From a virus: a DNA stretch of 28,394 bases. A model generated the notes under the pieces. That model had not been told where the DNA came from and ran no database searches. It worked only from the letters and a program-made list of their open reading frames with translations. Of the stretch, positions 1 to 8,900 are shown piece by piece. Where the stretch lies: positions 1 to 28,394 of IMG/VR virus record IMGVR_UViG_3300023273_001162, one strand, 5' to 3'. The position numbers and the translations under genes were made by a program. How positions within the stretch are numbered: the stretch's first letter is position 1; each line of letters opens with the position of its first letter.

Positions 1-1
1 T

Positions 2-106
2 TATTACGAACTCTATTGGCAATTCAAATATAATGTATTGGCCGATGAAAACTCACTCAACGATAATCTTTTAGGAAAGTTTTTTAGAAAAGATTTGGAT
101 ATTTAA
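2..106 (+). CDS. 3' end of an unidentified upstream gene (partial)
   Basis: The second frame is open from the window edge for 34 codons and stops with TAA at 104-106, ending in ...FFRKDLDI. The fragment is rich in aromatic and charged residues and is too short to name. The -33 box of the next promoter (TTTGG, 94-98) lies inside its last codons, so the promoter of the following gene overlaps this coding end. Being in frame up to a sensible stop immediately before a promoter supports it as real. Confidence 0.6.
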   Translation, partial: YYELYWQFKYNVLADENSLNDNLLGKFFRKDLDI

Positions 107-125
107 AATATTATTCGTATATTTG
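94..125 (+). promoter_or_regulatory. Bacteroidota-type host promoter P1
   Basis: TTTGG (-33 type) at 94-98 and TATATTTG (-7 type, exact TAnnTTTG) at 118-125. The element is 32 nt long and nearly identical to those at 346-377 and 15315-15346, including TTCG just before the -7 box. It is 25 nt upstream of the ATG at 151. The consensus is that known for the primary sigma factor of Bacteroidota. Confidence 0.8.
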
Positions 126-150
126 GGTGTTAACTATATAATTAGAAAAA

Positions 151-354
151 ATGACATTAGACCAGATAGCAAGAAAGTATGGTATAAATAGAAACTCTTT
201 AAATGCAAAAGATGATGCATTAAGGATTGGATTAACATCCATACAGGACTTAGTAAAACAAATGCAACAAAGAAATGTTCCAAAGGATATTATTGAAAAC
301 ACAAAGAAGCTAGGTGAATTTCTTTACGATGTTTCTCAATCAACTATTGGATAA
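151..354 (+). CDS. Small HTH-like protein, 67 aa
   Basis: I do not recognise this small protein as a named family. Residues about 3-18 (LDQIARKYGINRNSL) read like a helix-turn-helix: an initial helix, a short GI turn and a second helix starting with asparagine. The rest is predicted helical and charged, with no membrane segment or cysteine. It is preceded by a strong Bacteroidota-type promoter and has no clear Shine-Dalgarno, only an A-rich leader. Its last codons overlap the -33 box of the primase promoter. A small regulator made early in infection is plausible, but the function is inferred only from the HTH-like stretch. Confidence 0.6.
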   Translation: MTLDQIARKYGINRNSLNAKDDALRIGLTSIQDLVKQMQQRNVPKDIIENTKKLGEFLYDVSQSTIG

Positions 355-377
355 TTAAGATATTTTTCGTATCTTTG
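346..377 (+). promoter_or_regulatory. Bacteroidota-type host promoter P2
   Basis: ATTGG at 346-350 and TATCTTTG (exact TAnnTTTG) at 370-377, with the same 32-nt length as P1 and P3. The -33 box overlaps the stop of the 151-354 gene. The primase ATG begins at 395, so if transcription starts about 7 nt after the -7 box, the mRNA leader is only around 10 nt. Confidence 0.8.
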
Positions 378-394
378 TTCCAAATTAGATTTTT

Positions 395-1333
395 ATGCTC
401 TCCGCTAGAAACAAATTAGTTGTTGTAAACATATTGGATTCTGCTTTAGGTGTTGGTACATCTATGAAAGGAAATGAACAAGCACATCATTGTCCTTTCT
501 GCCACCACCATAAGAAGAAACTCCAAGTCAACTTAGAATCTCAATATTGGCATTGTTGGGTATGTGATTCAAAGGGTAGAAGTATTCAATCCCTTCTTCA
601 CAAACTAAATGTTGATAGAAGTGAGGTAGCTAAGATTATTTCTATTTATGGAGAGTACAAACCTCAACGGGGTGAAAAGGAAGTAGAGAAGGTAGTTCTA
701 AAACTTCCTAAAGAATTCAAACCACTTTATCAAAAACCAAAATCAATCAATCCATCATTCAACCAAGCCATTCACTACCTCAGACAAAGAGGTATTGGTA
801 AGGATGAAATCTTACGATACAACATTGGGTATTGTGAGGATGGGTTGTATGGTAGTAGGATTATTATTCCATCTTACAATGAGGATGGTGAACTAAACTA
901 CTTTGTAGCTCGTTCATTCTACGAAGATGAGAAGATGAAGTATAAGAATCCGCCGGTGAGTAGGGATGTAATTGTATTTGATAATCAAATCAATTGGAAC
1001 GAACCCATCACTTTGGTGGAAGGAGTATTTGATTCATTCTCAGTAAAGAGAAATGTAATTCCTATTTTAGGAAAGTTCATTCCAAGAACTTTGAAAGCAA
1101 AAATCTTTGAGAAAGGTGTAAAGGAAATAAACATACTCTTAGATTCAGATGCGGTAGAAGATTCCACACAACATGCAAATTACTTTATTAAAAATGGTAT
1201 TAAGGTAAAAAACATTATACCAAATGGAAAGGATGCTGGTGATATGGGATTTGATGAAGTAAATAGATTAATGAAAGAAACCGAAGAAACCGGTTGGGAT
1301 GATTTAATCCTCACTAAACTAAACAATTTATGA
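395..1333 (+). CDS. DnaG-type DNA primase (T4 gp61-like)
   Basis: Primase that would make RNA primers for lagging-strand synthesis together with a replicative helicase not present in this window. Seen: an N-terminal zinc-binding domain with C33-x2-C36 and C54-x2-C57, a TOPRIM-like core with the conserved glutamate in LVEG (E209-G210) followed by D213, and the DxD pair in LLDSD (D250, D252). At 312 residues it is close to T4 gp61 and much shorter than bacterial DnaG; the helicase-interaction domain of DnaG is absent. The ATG at 395 lies 17 nt after promoter P2. The stop overlaps the next start by 4 nt (ATGA, 1330-1333), so it is translationally coupled to the SbcCD-like gene. TOPRIM topoisomerase-type proteins are the alternative, but the zinc finger favours primase. 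Confidence 0.88.
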   Translation: MLSARNKLVVVNILDSALGVGTSMKGNEQAHHCPFCHHHKKKLQVNLESQYWHCWVCDSKGRSIQSLLHKLNVDRSEVAKIISIYGEYKPQRGEKEVEKVVLKLPKEFKPLYQKPKSINPSFNQAIHYLRQRGIGKDEILRYNIGYCEDGLYGSRIIIPSYNEDGELNYFVARSFYEDEKMKYKNPPVSRDVIVFDNQINWNEPITLVEGVFDSFSVKRNVIPILGKFIPRTLKAKIFEKGVKEINILLDSDAVEDSTQHANYFIKNGIKVKNIIPNGKDAGDMGFDEVNRLMKETEETGWDDLILTKLNNL

Positions 1334-4300
1334 TTGTAGAAAAGATTTACCACTTAGCGGATTTACATATCCGTAACTTAAAAAGACATAAGGAGTATAG
1401 AGAAGTATTCCAAAAGTTTTTGGATAATGTAGATAGAGATAACATCCAAAACTCTATCATCTACTTAGCTGGTGATATTGCACATGCTAAAACTGAAATG
1501 AGTCCCGAATTGGTAAGGGAAATCAGTTGGTTCTTAACTGAATGTGCAAAGAGAAAAGATACATTCCTAATTACTGGAAATCACGATTGTAACTTAAATA
1601 ATAACTATCGATTGGATGTTCTTACACCAATCGTTGAAAACTTAGAAAATGAAAGAATTCACTATCTTAGAGATACTGGGGTCTATAACTTCGGTAATCT
1701 TACTTTTGTGGTTTATTCGATACTCGATAAACAAGAGAATTGGCCAAAGGCGGAACTGGTAGAAGGTGAGAATAAGATTTGTTTATTCCACGGACCTGTA
1801 AACTTAGCCCAAACTGATATTGGGTACACTGTATCATCAAACCATTTCACAACTGATATGTTTGAAGGATTTGATATGGTGATGTTAGGTGATATTCACA
1901 AAAGACAAACATTAGGAACACCAACCATTGCATATGCTGGTTCTATGATTCAACAAAATCACGGAGAATCATTGGATAAGCATGGTTACCTACTTTGGGA
2001 TGTTGAAAGTAGAACCTTTGAAGAATTTGATATCGAAAACGATTACGGATTCTACACTTTGGATATTGATAATGGTGTAGTTCCAAATGTATCAGATATG
2101 CCCGCTAAACCCCGATTGAGAGTTCGTATTTCAAATACTGACCCATCTCAAATTAAGAAGGCATTAACTCAGATTAAAAAGAAATACAAAGTAGAAGAAT
2201 TCACTGTTACGAGAATGGATACCATCTCTCGTCAAAAGACAGGAAACTCAAACAACCAATTAGCAATTGGAAATGTGAGAGATGTAGAATTCCAAAACGA
2301 ACTCATCAAAGATTATTTAGAAAGACAATTCCTTGCTGATAACGAAACTATTGATAAGATTCAGAAAATCAATAGAGAGATGAACACAAAGTTGGTAGAT
2401 GATGATGTTGTTCCAAACATCCAATGGATACCAAAGCAATTTGAGTTCTCTAATATGTTCTCTTATGGTGAGAATAATAAGATTCGATTTGATAACGCTA
2501 AAGGAATGGTGGGAGTATTCGCACCAAACGCTAGTGGTAAATCATCCCTATTTGATGCTATCTCATTTTGTATTTTTGACAAGACAAGTAGAACCTACTT
2601 AGCAAAGAACATAATGAACAATAGAAAGACACAATTCTATTGTAAACTCCATTTTCAGATTGATGGAGTAGATTACTACATTGAAAGAACGGCTAAGTTA
2701 ATCAACAAAGGAAAGAATGTAAAAGTAGATGTAAACTTTTGGAGAGAAGATGGTGGGGTTATCACTTCTTTAAATGGAGAGCAGAGAAGAGATACAAACG
2801 CAATGATTCAACAATACTTAGGTACTTATGATGATTTCGTACTCACCACTCTTTCACTCCAAGGTAATAACGCATTATTCATTGATAAATCACAAAGTGA
2901 GCGAAAGGAAATCCTAGCCCAATTTATGGGGGTAGATGTATTTGATAAGTTATACTCATTCGCTGTAGAAGAGAATAGAGATAACGCTTCACTTATTCGT
3001 AAGTTTAAGAGTGATGATTTCACCCAAAAACTTGCTGATATTGAAACTTCTTTAAAAGAGAAAGAAGCTGAATACAAATTAGTTGAGATTCAATTGAACG
3101 CTTCAACTGATGAAGTGGAGAAGCACAATCAGAAATTAATCTCCCTCAACGAAAAGATTGTAAAAGTTAAATCCGACAATTATTCTTTGACCGACTTGGA
3201 AACCAAAAAATCGACATTGGAAAAATCCATAACCGATTTAGAGGAACAACGAAATCTAACACAATCTAAGATTGATTCTTTGGAGGAACAACAAATCGGA
3301 TTAGAGGAGAAAATCGATTCAATGGATGAGGATGAAATCATCAGCGAATACACATTGTACAATCAATACATTTCCGATTTAAGGGATTTGGATAATGAGT
3401 TGGATAAGTTAAAAATCAAAGAGGATTCTTTGTTGGAAAGAATGAAACATTTGGAATCTCATAAATACAATCCTAATTGTGAGGTTTGTATGGAGAACTC
3501 GGAATCTATCATTGATGCCAAAGTTGGTGTAGAAGCTGATTTAACAACCATCGCTGTTGATAAGGGTGTAAAGTTTGAAGAAAAAAATGTTCTACTTTTA
3601 TCAATAGATACTCGTAAAAAATACAAAGAGTTAAACGAACAACTTACCAAACTAAAATCAGATGAGGAAAAGTTAAGTAGAGATATTAACACACTTATCA
3701 ACAGGTTATCAACATTCGAAACTCAAGAAGTTAAGTTAAACAACGAACTTCTACAAGTTACGCAATTGATTGATGATTATTTGGAAAATGAAAAACAAAT
3801 CCAAAGAAACAAAGAGTTAAGAACTGAGATGGGTAATGTGAGAACTGATTTGGCATCTACTAAATCAAATGTAGATTCATTCAATAAACAACTCCTTACT
3901 CTAAATGGTTCAGTATCATCTTTGACGAATCAAAAGGAAACAATTGAAGAACGAATCAAAGAGGTTGAAACCTTAGAAGAACAATTTGGATTATACGAAT
4001 ACTACTTAAACGCTTTGGGTAAAGATGGTGTATCTTATGAATTGATTTCTAAAGCTCTTCCAATGATTGAAGGTGAGGTAAATAACATTTTAGGTCAAAT
4101 CGTAGAGTTTGGTTTACAATTAGAGATGGATGGTAAGAACATCAACGCTAACATCGTTTACGATGACCAACAATGGAGTTTAGAGATGTGTAGTGGTATG
4201 GAGAGGTTCATCAGCGGACTAGCAATTAGAATCGCTCTAATCAATGTATGTAACCTACCTCGTCCTAACTTCTTAGTTGTGGATGAAGGGTTCGGAACTT

Positions 4301-4461
4301 TGGATAACGAAAACCTTACATCATTGTATATGTTGTTCGCTTATCTAAAAACTCAATTTGATTTTGTGATGATTATTTCTCACATCGATTCAATGAGAGA
4401 TGTAGTAGATTCCTTAATGGAAATCAAAAAAGTAAATGGATTTAGTAACATTAAATTTTAA
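1330..4461 (+). CDS. Fused SbcD-SbcC (Mre11-Rad50; T4 gp47-gp46) nuclease-ATPase
   Basis: A single 1,043-residue protein joins what T4 and most bacteria encode as two. The N-terminal third is an Mre11/SbcD calcineurin-like phosphoesterase: D11-x-H13, GD (48-49), GNHD (83-86), H154-G155 and GDIH (187-190) supply the metal ligands. The rest is a Rad50/SbcC SMC-type ATPase: Walker A NASGKSS (400-406), long coiled coils broken by a zinc hook C717-x2-C720, an ABC signature near S955-G956 and Walker B FLVVDEGF (981-988). In the family it resects DNA ends for recombination and replication and can cut hairpins. T4 gp47 plus gp46 total about 900 residues, so both parts are complete. It starts inside the primase stop (ATGA), and the dehydrogenase gene starts 3 nt downstream. 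The fusion would fix the subunit ratio at 1:1. Confidence 0.92.
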   Translation: MIVEKIYHLADLHIRNLKRHKEYREVFQKFLDNVDRDNIQNSIIYLAGDIAHAKTEMSPELVREISWFLTECAKRKDTFLITGNHDCNLNNNYRLDVLTPIVENLENERIHYLRDTGVYNFGNLTFVVYSILDKQENWPKAELVEGENKICLFHGPVNLAQTDIGYTVSSNHFTTDMFEGFDMVMLGDIHKRQTLGTPTIAYAGSMIQQNHGESLDKHGYLLWDVESRTFEEFDIENDYGFYTLDIDNGVVPNVSDMPAKPRLRVRISNTDPSQIKKALTQIKKKYKVEEFTVTRMDTISRQKTGNSNNQLAIGNVRDVEFQNELIKDYLERQFLADNETIDKIQKINREMNTKLVDDDVVPNIQWIPKQFEFSNMFSYGENNKIRFDNAKGMVGVFAPNASGKSSLFDAISFCIFDKTSRTYLAKNIMNNRKTQFYCKLHFQIDGVDYYIERTAKLINKGKNVKVDVNFWREDGGVITSLNGEQRRDTNAMIQQYLGTYDDFVLTTLSLQGNNALFIDKSQSERKEILAQFMGVDVFDKLYSFAVEENRDNASLIRKFKSDDFTQKLADIETSLKEKEAEYKLVEIQLNASTDEVEKHNQKLISLNEKIVKVKSDNYSLTDLETKKSTLEKSITDLEEQRNLTQSKIDSLEEQQIGLEEKIDSMDEDEIISEYTLYNQYISDLRDLDNELDKLKIKEDSLLERMKHLESHKYNPNCEVCMENSESIIDAKVGVEADLTTIAVDKGVKFEEKNVLLLSIDTRKKYKELNEQLTKLKSDEEKLSRDINTLINRLSTFETQEVKLNNELLQVTQLIDDYLENEKQIQRNKELRTEMGNVRTDLASTKSNVDSFNKQLLTLNGSVSSLTNQKETIEERIKEVETLEEQFGLYEYYLNALGKDGVSYELISKALPMIEGEVNNILGQIVEFGLQLEMDGKNINANIVYDDQQWSLEMCSGMERFISGLAIRIALINVCNLPRPNFLVVDEGFGTLDNENLTSLYMLFAYLKTQFDFVMIISHIDSMRDVVDSLMEIKKVNGFSNIKF

Positions 4462-4464
4462 TAA

Positions 4465-5283
4465 ATGAAAATAGGAATTGTTGGACAAGGTTTTGTAGGA
4501 AATGCGGTATATCAAAAATTCAAAGAATATTATGAAGTTCTTACATTTGATTTAGATGAAACTAAATGTAACTCAACATTCGATGAGGTAGCTAAATGTG
4601 ATTATGTATTCACTTGTTTACCAACACCAATGAATTCAGATGGTAGTTGTAATACTGATATTGTAGAAGGTGTAATCAAACAAATCGATGAGATTGGTAA
4701 AACTAAAGGTATTGTAGTTAAATCAACTATTGTGCCTGGTACCACTCAAAAGTGGAACGATAAATACAAAATAAACATTATATTCAATCCAGAGTTCTTA
4801 ACTGAAAGAAATGCGGTTAAGGATTACGAAAATCAAAACCGAATTATCTTAGGGGGGCCAAGACCAACTACAACTCAATTAAAGGGTGTGTTCTCAAAGG
4901 TATTTCCAAAAGCACATATCGTTAAAACCGATTCAACTCATGCGGAAATGGTGAAATACCTAACCAACACATTCCTTTCGGTTAAGGTATCATTTGCAAA
5001 TGAGATTTATCAGTTATGTGATTCCTTAAACATTGATTACGATAAGGTAGTTGAATATGCAACTTACGATGAACGATTGGGTAAATCGCATTGGGGTGTA
5101 CCTGGTCATGATGGGGATTTTGGATTTGGTGGACATTGTTTCCCCAAAGATTTATCAGCACTTATTAAACTAAGTTTTGAGTTGGGTACTACAAATAATG
5201 TATTGTGTTCTACTCAAACTACAAACGATGAAGTTCGACAGAATAGAGATTGGGAAACCATGAAGGGTAGGGCAGTTATTTAG
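4465..5283 (+). CDS. UDP-glucose/GDP-mannose dehydrogenase family, lacking the C-terminal domain
   Basis: NAD-dependent nucleotide-sugar oxidoreductase; the full-length family oxidises a sugar C6 alcohol to a uronic acid through a thiohemiacetal on a catalytic cysteine. Seen: Rossmann motif GIVGQGFVG at the N-terminus, STIVPGTT, NPEFLTERNAV, the lysine-containing helix EMVKYLTNT, and the active-site motif GFGGHCFPKD with C225. At 272 residues it stops just after the dimerisation helix. The usual 390-450 residue enzyme has another domain that binds the nucleotide part of the substrate, and that domain is missing here without any visible frameshift. It is the last gene of the primase operon, 3 nt after sbcDC, and converges with the minus-strand island by 8 nt. 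It may supply a sugar nucleotide for the glycosylation cassette further on, or act on another substrate. Confidence 0.85.
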   Translation: MKIGIVGQGFVGNAVYQKFKEYYEVLTFDLDETKCNSTFDEVAKCDYVFTCLPTPMNSDGSCNTDIVEGVIKQIDEIGKTKGIVVKSTIVPGTTQKWNDKYKINIIFNPEFLTERNAVKDYENQNRIILGGPRPTTTQLKGVFSKVFPKAHIVKTDSTHAEMVKYLTNTFLSVKVSFANEIYQLCDSLNIDYDKVVEYATYDERLGKSHWGVPGHDGDFGFGGHCFPKDLSALIKLSFELGTTNNVLCSTQTTNDEVRQNRDWETMKGRAVI

Positions 5284-5446
5284 TTTTAAGAACATTAGTA
5301 GGAAGGGGTTTCACATTTGGTGAAACCTTTTCTTTTATAAGGGATTCCACTAACCCATTCATCTTATATCCTTTATCTTTGCAGAACTCCTTCAACATCT
5401 GATGAACCTCAGCATCGATTTGTAACATTGCATATTTTTTACTCAT
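5276..5446 (-). CDS. Ribbon-helix-helix protein (Arc/MetJ-like)
   Basis: Short protein of about 56 residues with the pattern of a ribbon-helix-helix DNA-binding fold: a beta strand (YAMLQID), helix A (AEVHQMLKEFCKDKG) and helix B (MNGLVESLIKEKV), followed by a proline-rich tail. Such proteins dimerise and bind operators with their beta ribbon. I chose the ATG at 5446 because it overlaps the stop of the upstream DUF2452-like gene as ATGA (4 nt); an in-frame ATG at 5458 would add four residues. The last codons run 8 nt into the 3' end of the dehydrogenase gene, and its coding sequence contains the terminator hairpin for that opposite-strand operon. It may autoregulate the two-gene island. The target is unknown. 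Confidence 0.7.
   Translation of the reverse strand: MSKKYAMLQIDAEVHQMLKEFCKDKGYKMNGLVESLIKEKVSPNVKPLPTNVLKTK
5303..5337 (+). terminator. Intrinsic terminator after the primase-sbcDC-dehydrogenase operon
   Basis: Inverted repeat GGTTTCAC (307-314 of the 5300s) and GTGAAACC (5320-5327) with a 5-nt loop, extended by G-U and A-U pairs, and followed by a T-rich run (5328-5336). The U-tract lies on the plus side only, so it should stop the operon ending at 5283. It lies inside the coding sequence of the convergent minus-strand gene. Confidence 0.65.
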
Positions 5447-5838
5447 ATCTTTATCCATTTTCTTTCGCTGTTAAGTGTGAATGAACCTATGTGTTCTCTA
5501 TTCCACATAGTGGGTTCGATTAATGAAAGGAACATTCCACCATCATCACCTACATATAGATGATAGTTTTCACCAATAACAGGTTCAAAGTTAAATTTAG
5601 ATTTGTAAACTAAATCGTTCCATTGGTATTCTTCAACTAACTTTTTATACTCTTCTTTTAGTTCATTAAACTTAGCTGAAAATTGTTTGTTAACTTTATT
5701 AACACTTATACCTTTCCAAACTGCAATATCTTCTATCTTAATTGCTGGAGCTCCAACGCTGGTTCCATATGGTAAAATATTAGCGTTAAATCCCGTTTCC
5801 TCATCGTAAACAATGTTATCTGGGTATTTTTTCTTCAT
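5443..5838 (-). CDS. DUF2452-like conserved protein, 131 aa
   Basis: Hydrophilic, probably cytoplasmic protein without signal peptide or cysteines. Conserved-looking blocks are YDEETGFNANILPYGTSVG near the N-terminus, APAIKIEDIAVWKG, a charged helix KFNELKEEYKKLVEEYQW, and a C-terminal FLSLIEPTMWNREHIGSF. From memory these match the DUF2452 family, found in many bacteria including Bacteroidota and with no established function; I could not run a search. It is the first gene of a minus-strand pair, and its stop overlaps the start of the ribbon-helix-helix gene. Three CTAAAGA repeats sit directly before its ATG. The opposite orientation to everything else suggests an acquired island or a separately regulated unit. 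Confidence 0.7.
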   Translation of the reverse strand: MKKKYPDNIVYDEETGFNANILPYGTSVGAPAIKIEDIAVWKGISVNKVNKQFSAKFNELKEEYKKLVEEYQWNDLVYKSKFNFEPVIGENYHLYVGDDGGMFLSLIEPTMWNREHIGSFTLNSERKWIKI

Positions 5839-5865
5839 TCTTTAGAACTCTTTAGTTTTCTTTAG
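5839..5865 (-). repeat. Three CTAAAGA repeats at a 10-bp period before the minus-strand ATG
   Basis: On the minus strand CTAAAGA occurs at 5865-5859, 5855-5849 and 5845-5839, exactly 10 bp apart, the last ending at the ATG (5838-5836). Spacing of one helical turn is typical of repeated protein-binding sites. The ribbon-helix-helix protein of the same operon is a natural candidate binder, but this is inference. Confidence 0.5.
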
Positions 5866-5896
5866 AATAAATATCCTAATTCTAAATTTCACAATA

Positions 5897-5904
5897 TTTA
5901 TATT
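5897..5904 (+). promoter_or_regulatory. Candidate late promoter of the giant tail gene
   Basis: TTTATATT within AATATTTATATTGG, 23 nt before the ATG at 5928. It is the least perfect member of a set of six YTTATATA elements placed before phage structural or packaging units. The same site read on the minus strand contains TATAAATA, the T4 late promoter sequence, 57 nt from the start of the minus-strand operon. Confidence 0.5.
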
Positions 5905-5927
5905 GGAATTAAAGGAACTATTCATAG

Positions 5928-8900
5928 ATGGCTAGAATTAAAAAGTTTGCACCTAAACAAAACTTATCATCATTTCAAACATTTTTGGTAGATGAAAATC
6001 CAAATTCGGACTACTTTCGTATTACTGAATTTAAGGATACATTTACTGGTGGTAAGAATGGATTTTTAATTGAAGGTTCGGAATATCTAAAAGAATCAAC
6101 TGAGATTAAAATTGAACTTTTAGATGTTAATGGGGAGCCCATTTATTATGAACCAGGAAATGGTATTCCTGAATATTATGAAGGTATATCTAAACTAGTA
6201 GCTGTTTATGTATATAATGATACCCCAATTGGTTTAGGTAAAATTACCATTTTAGGAGAACTTAAAGAGTATGATGAAAATGGGGTAAAGAGACCCATTC
6301 CAACCGAATGGCAAGGTGCGTATAATGTTAAATGGCAAAGAACTTTCCAAGTTAATAAAAATCTTGCAAACGAAGATAAGGTAAGATTTTATCGTAGACC
6401 TAAAGTAACTATTGATGAGGTGGTGAAGCCAATCTTTAGTGGCAATCCCCCATCAGTAACCCAAATTGGTTCGGTTGATGGTATTCCTTTAGTACCAACT
6501 CAAAATACAAATTTATCAAATTTTACATTACCAACTTCGTATCGATTAAAAGTTAATAGTGGTAATAAATGGACTGGTTCAATTGAAGGGCAAACTATTT
6601 CGTTTGATAACATTACATATTCACCCACAATTAATGAAGTTGTAAACGAAACCGAAATAGTTGTTTCTCCCCCATATTCAGTAAATGATTCAGTACAACC
6701 ATTTATAAATGAAGATTATTCATTAACATTTCCATATATAGAGGGTGTTGGCGATTTAGCAACAGCATTGACTGGTTCCTTTGCTAAGATTAACATCACC
6801 GATATGAAAACATTTGTTGGTGATGCGGCAAGGGTAAAAGTATTTAGAAGGTCTCAATCAAACCTAACTGATTTTGAGTTTGTACAAGAAATACAATTAG
6901 AATCAAATGAACTTTTAAGAGATATCACTACCTTTGATAAAAAAGATGAAAACTATGGTATTTTTACTCAAGGTGTTTTAGATTCATATTGGGTAACATC
7001 ATCTAATGATTTTGATGTAACATTTAATCAAGATGTGTTATACAACTCAGCTAAGTTGGATTCTTCACCTGGTAATTATTTTTATACCTCACAAAGCTTC
7101 TCAATACAAAGTGGAGTAGAATACACTTTGGATTTAAATGTAAGAAAGGATGCTAATACTTCTGGTGATTATTTAAAGGTATTTTTAAGTGGTTCTATAA
7201 ATGGTAGTTCTGTTTCTCAAACAATCACTACAATAGATTCATCAAATACCCTATTACAAAAAACAAATTTTAATGAAAATATTATAGCCGATAATATTCA
7301 AACGGCTAGTTTATATTTTGAGGTAAGTGGTAGTGATTGGTACATTAACAATGTAAGTTTAAAAGCATCTCAAGAAACATCGTTTTCACCTGATGAAATT
7401 ACATTCATTCAACAAGTACCAAAAACATTAGTAACAGAAACATTCGATTATCGTTTCGAATTTTATGATATAAACAACAACTTTATTCCTATTAGAGTTG
7501 AAACAACAAAAACATTTGTTGGTGGTAATACTAATTTATTTGAAAAAAGTATTGAAATTACTCCTGATAATTTATATTTTTCTTTTGATTCGGCATCCAA
7601 CCCAGCAAATCCAATTCCACCTACTGTAATTAACTTTGATGTGGAAACCACATTAGTTACAGGTTCAATTACTTATACCTCTGGTGCATATGATTTCTTC
7701 GGGAATCTTATTCCAGAAGCATCTTATTCTGTGGGTGGTTATCCTGGTTACTTAACTGATTGGAATGTTGATTTAGGTAGGCAGCCATTTTTAAGAGTTC
7801 AAGACTTTACGGGTTCTAGGGAAGATATTGTTGTTCAATTTATTCGATATACTGGTGAAGTTGAGGGAGTATCGGATACATTTGTAATTACAAGAGTTGA
7901 AGATGGTAAAGGTGGTGTTAGTTTTGAAATTGTACCTTTTAGGGGAACTCAAATTAAAAACAAAGAATCTAAAACATTAGAAATTCAAGCTATTAGGGTT
8001 GATGGTATTAATAGAATTCAACTTAGAGATGGGTTGGATAGGGGATTTTCTGATGCAAAGCTACACTTATTATCATCATCAATCGATGGGGTAGATACTG
8101 TACTTACCTATGTATCTCTTTCTCAAGCAATTACTGACCCTAATTTTATAGAAGGTGTAACTGCTGGTACAACTGGTAGTGGTGAGATTGATTACAACGC
8201 AATCTTTACGAGAGATTCTATTGATAATGAATTGACGGTTTACCTTATGGATGGACCTACTTCGGAATCTATTTTAACCTCACTTATACTAACCGATTTA
8301 AAAGATGGTTTAAATCCAGGTTTAGTAACATCCACAACCGAACAATTTAACATCAAATATAAACCAAGAGAAGTTTCTCAGTTTGACCCATTACAATCAA
8401 TAGTAACAGCATCTTTCCAACGAAGAGGTACAACTTTAAATCCTTTATCTGCTAGTTTAAAGGTAATTCCATCGGCATCGATTGAAACAAAAACGGAATT
8501 ACCTCATTACTATATGTTCTATGAAACTGGAGCATTTGATGAAAGTATTACTGTTTCTGTAACGGATTTTCAAGGTAATGTTATTAATAATGGTGTACCT
8601 GGTCAAACATTAGATGAAACAAGTGGGAATCCCATAACATTCTTTCAAGCGGATGATACAAAACAATTAAATTTTGAATTTACCTATACCGAACCAATTA
8701 CATCAGCATCGGTAACCGCTAATAAATCATTCTTTATTACACCTGATGGTTTACCAGGTCAAAATGCTATTATTATTGATATAGACCCGCAACCAGTTTC
8801 GTTAGGGTCTAATCCAAAAGGTGAGGTATATAATTACTCACTAGCGAATACTGATATTCAAGTTACACAAGGTGATTTATTTTTAATAAATACCGCATCA

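Noticed and set aside
2826-3701. Minus-strand open frames opposite sbcDC and opposite many other genes
   Set aside because: They lie antisense to well-supported genes, lack recognisable motifs or start signals, and reflect codon bias of the real frame.
5373-5381. TATCTTTG on the plus strand as a fourth host-type promoter
   Set aside because: No TTTGG or TTGG at the proper distance upstream, and it lies inside the minus-strand gene with no plus-strand gene following.
5839-5910. Host-type promoter on the minus strand for the DUF2452-like operon
   Set aside because: The best match (TTG, 18 nt, TATTTATT) agrees with only half of the TTTG part of the -7 box; too weak to call.
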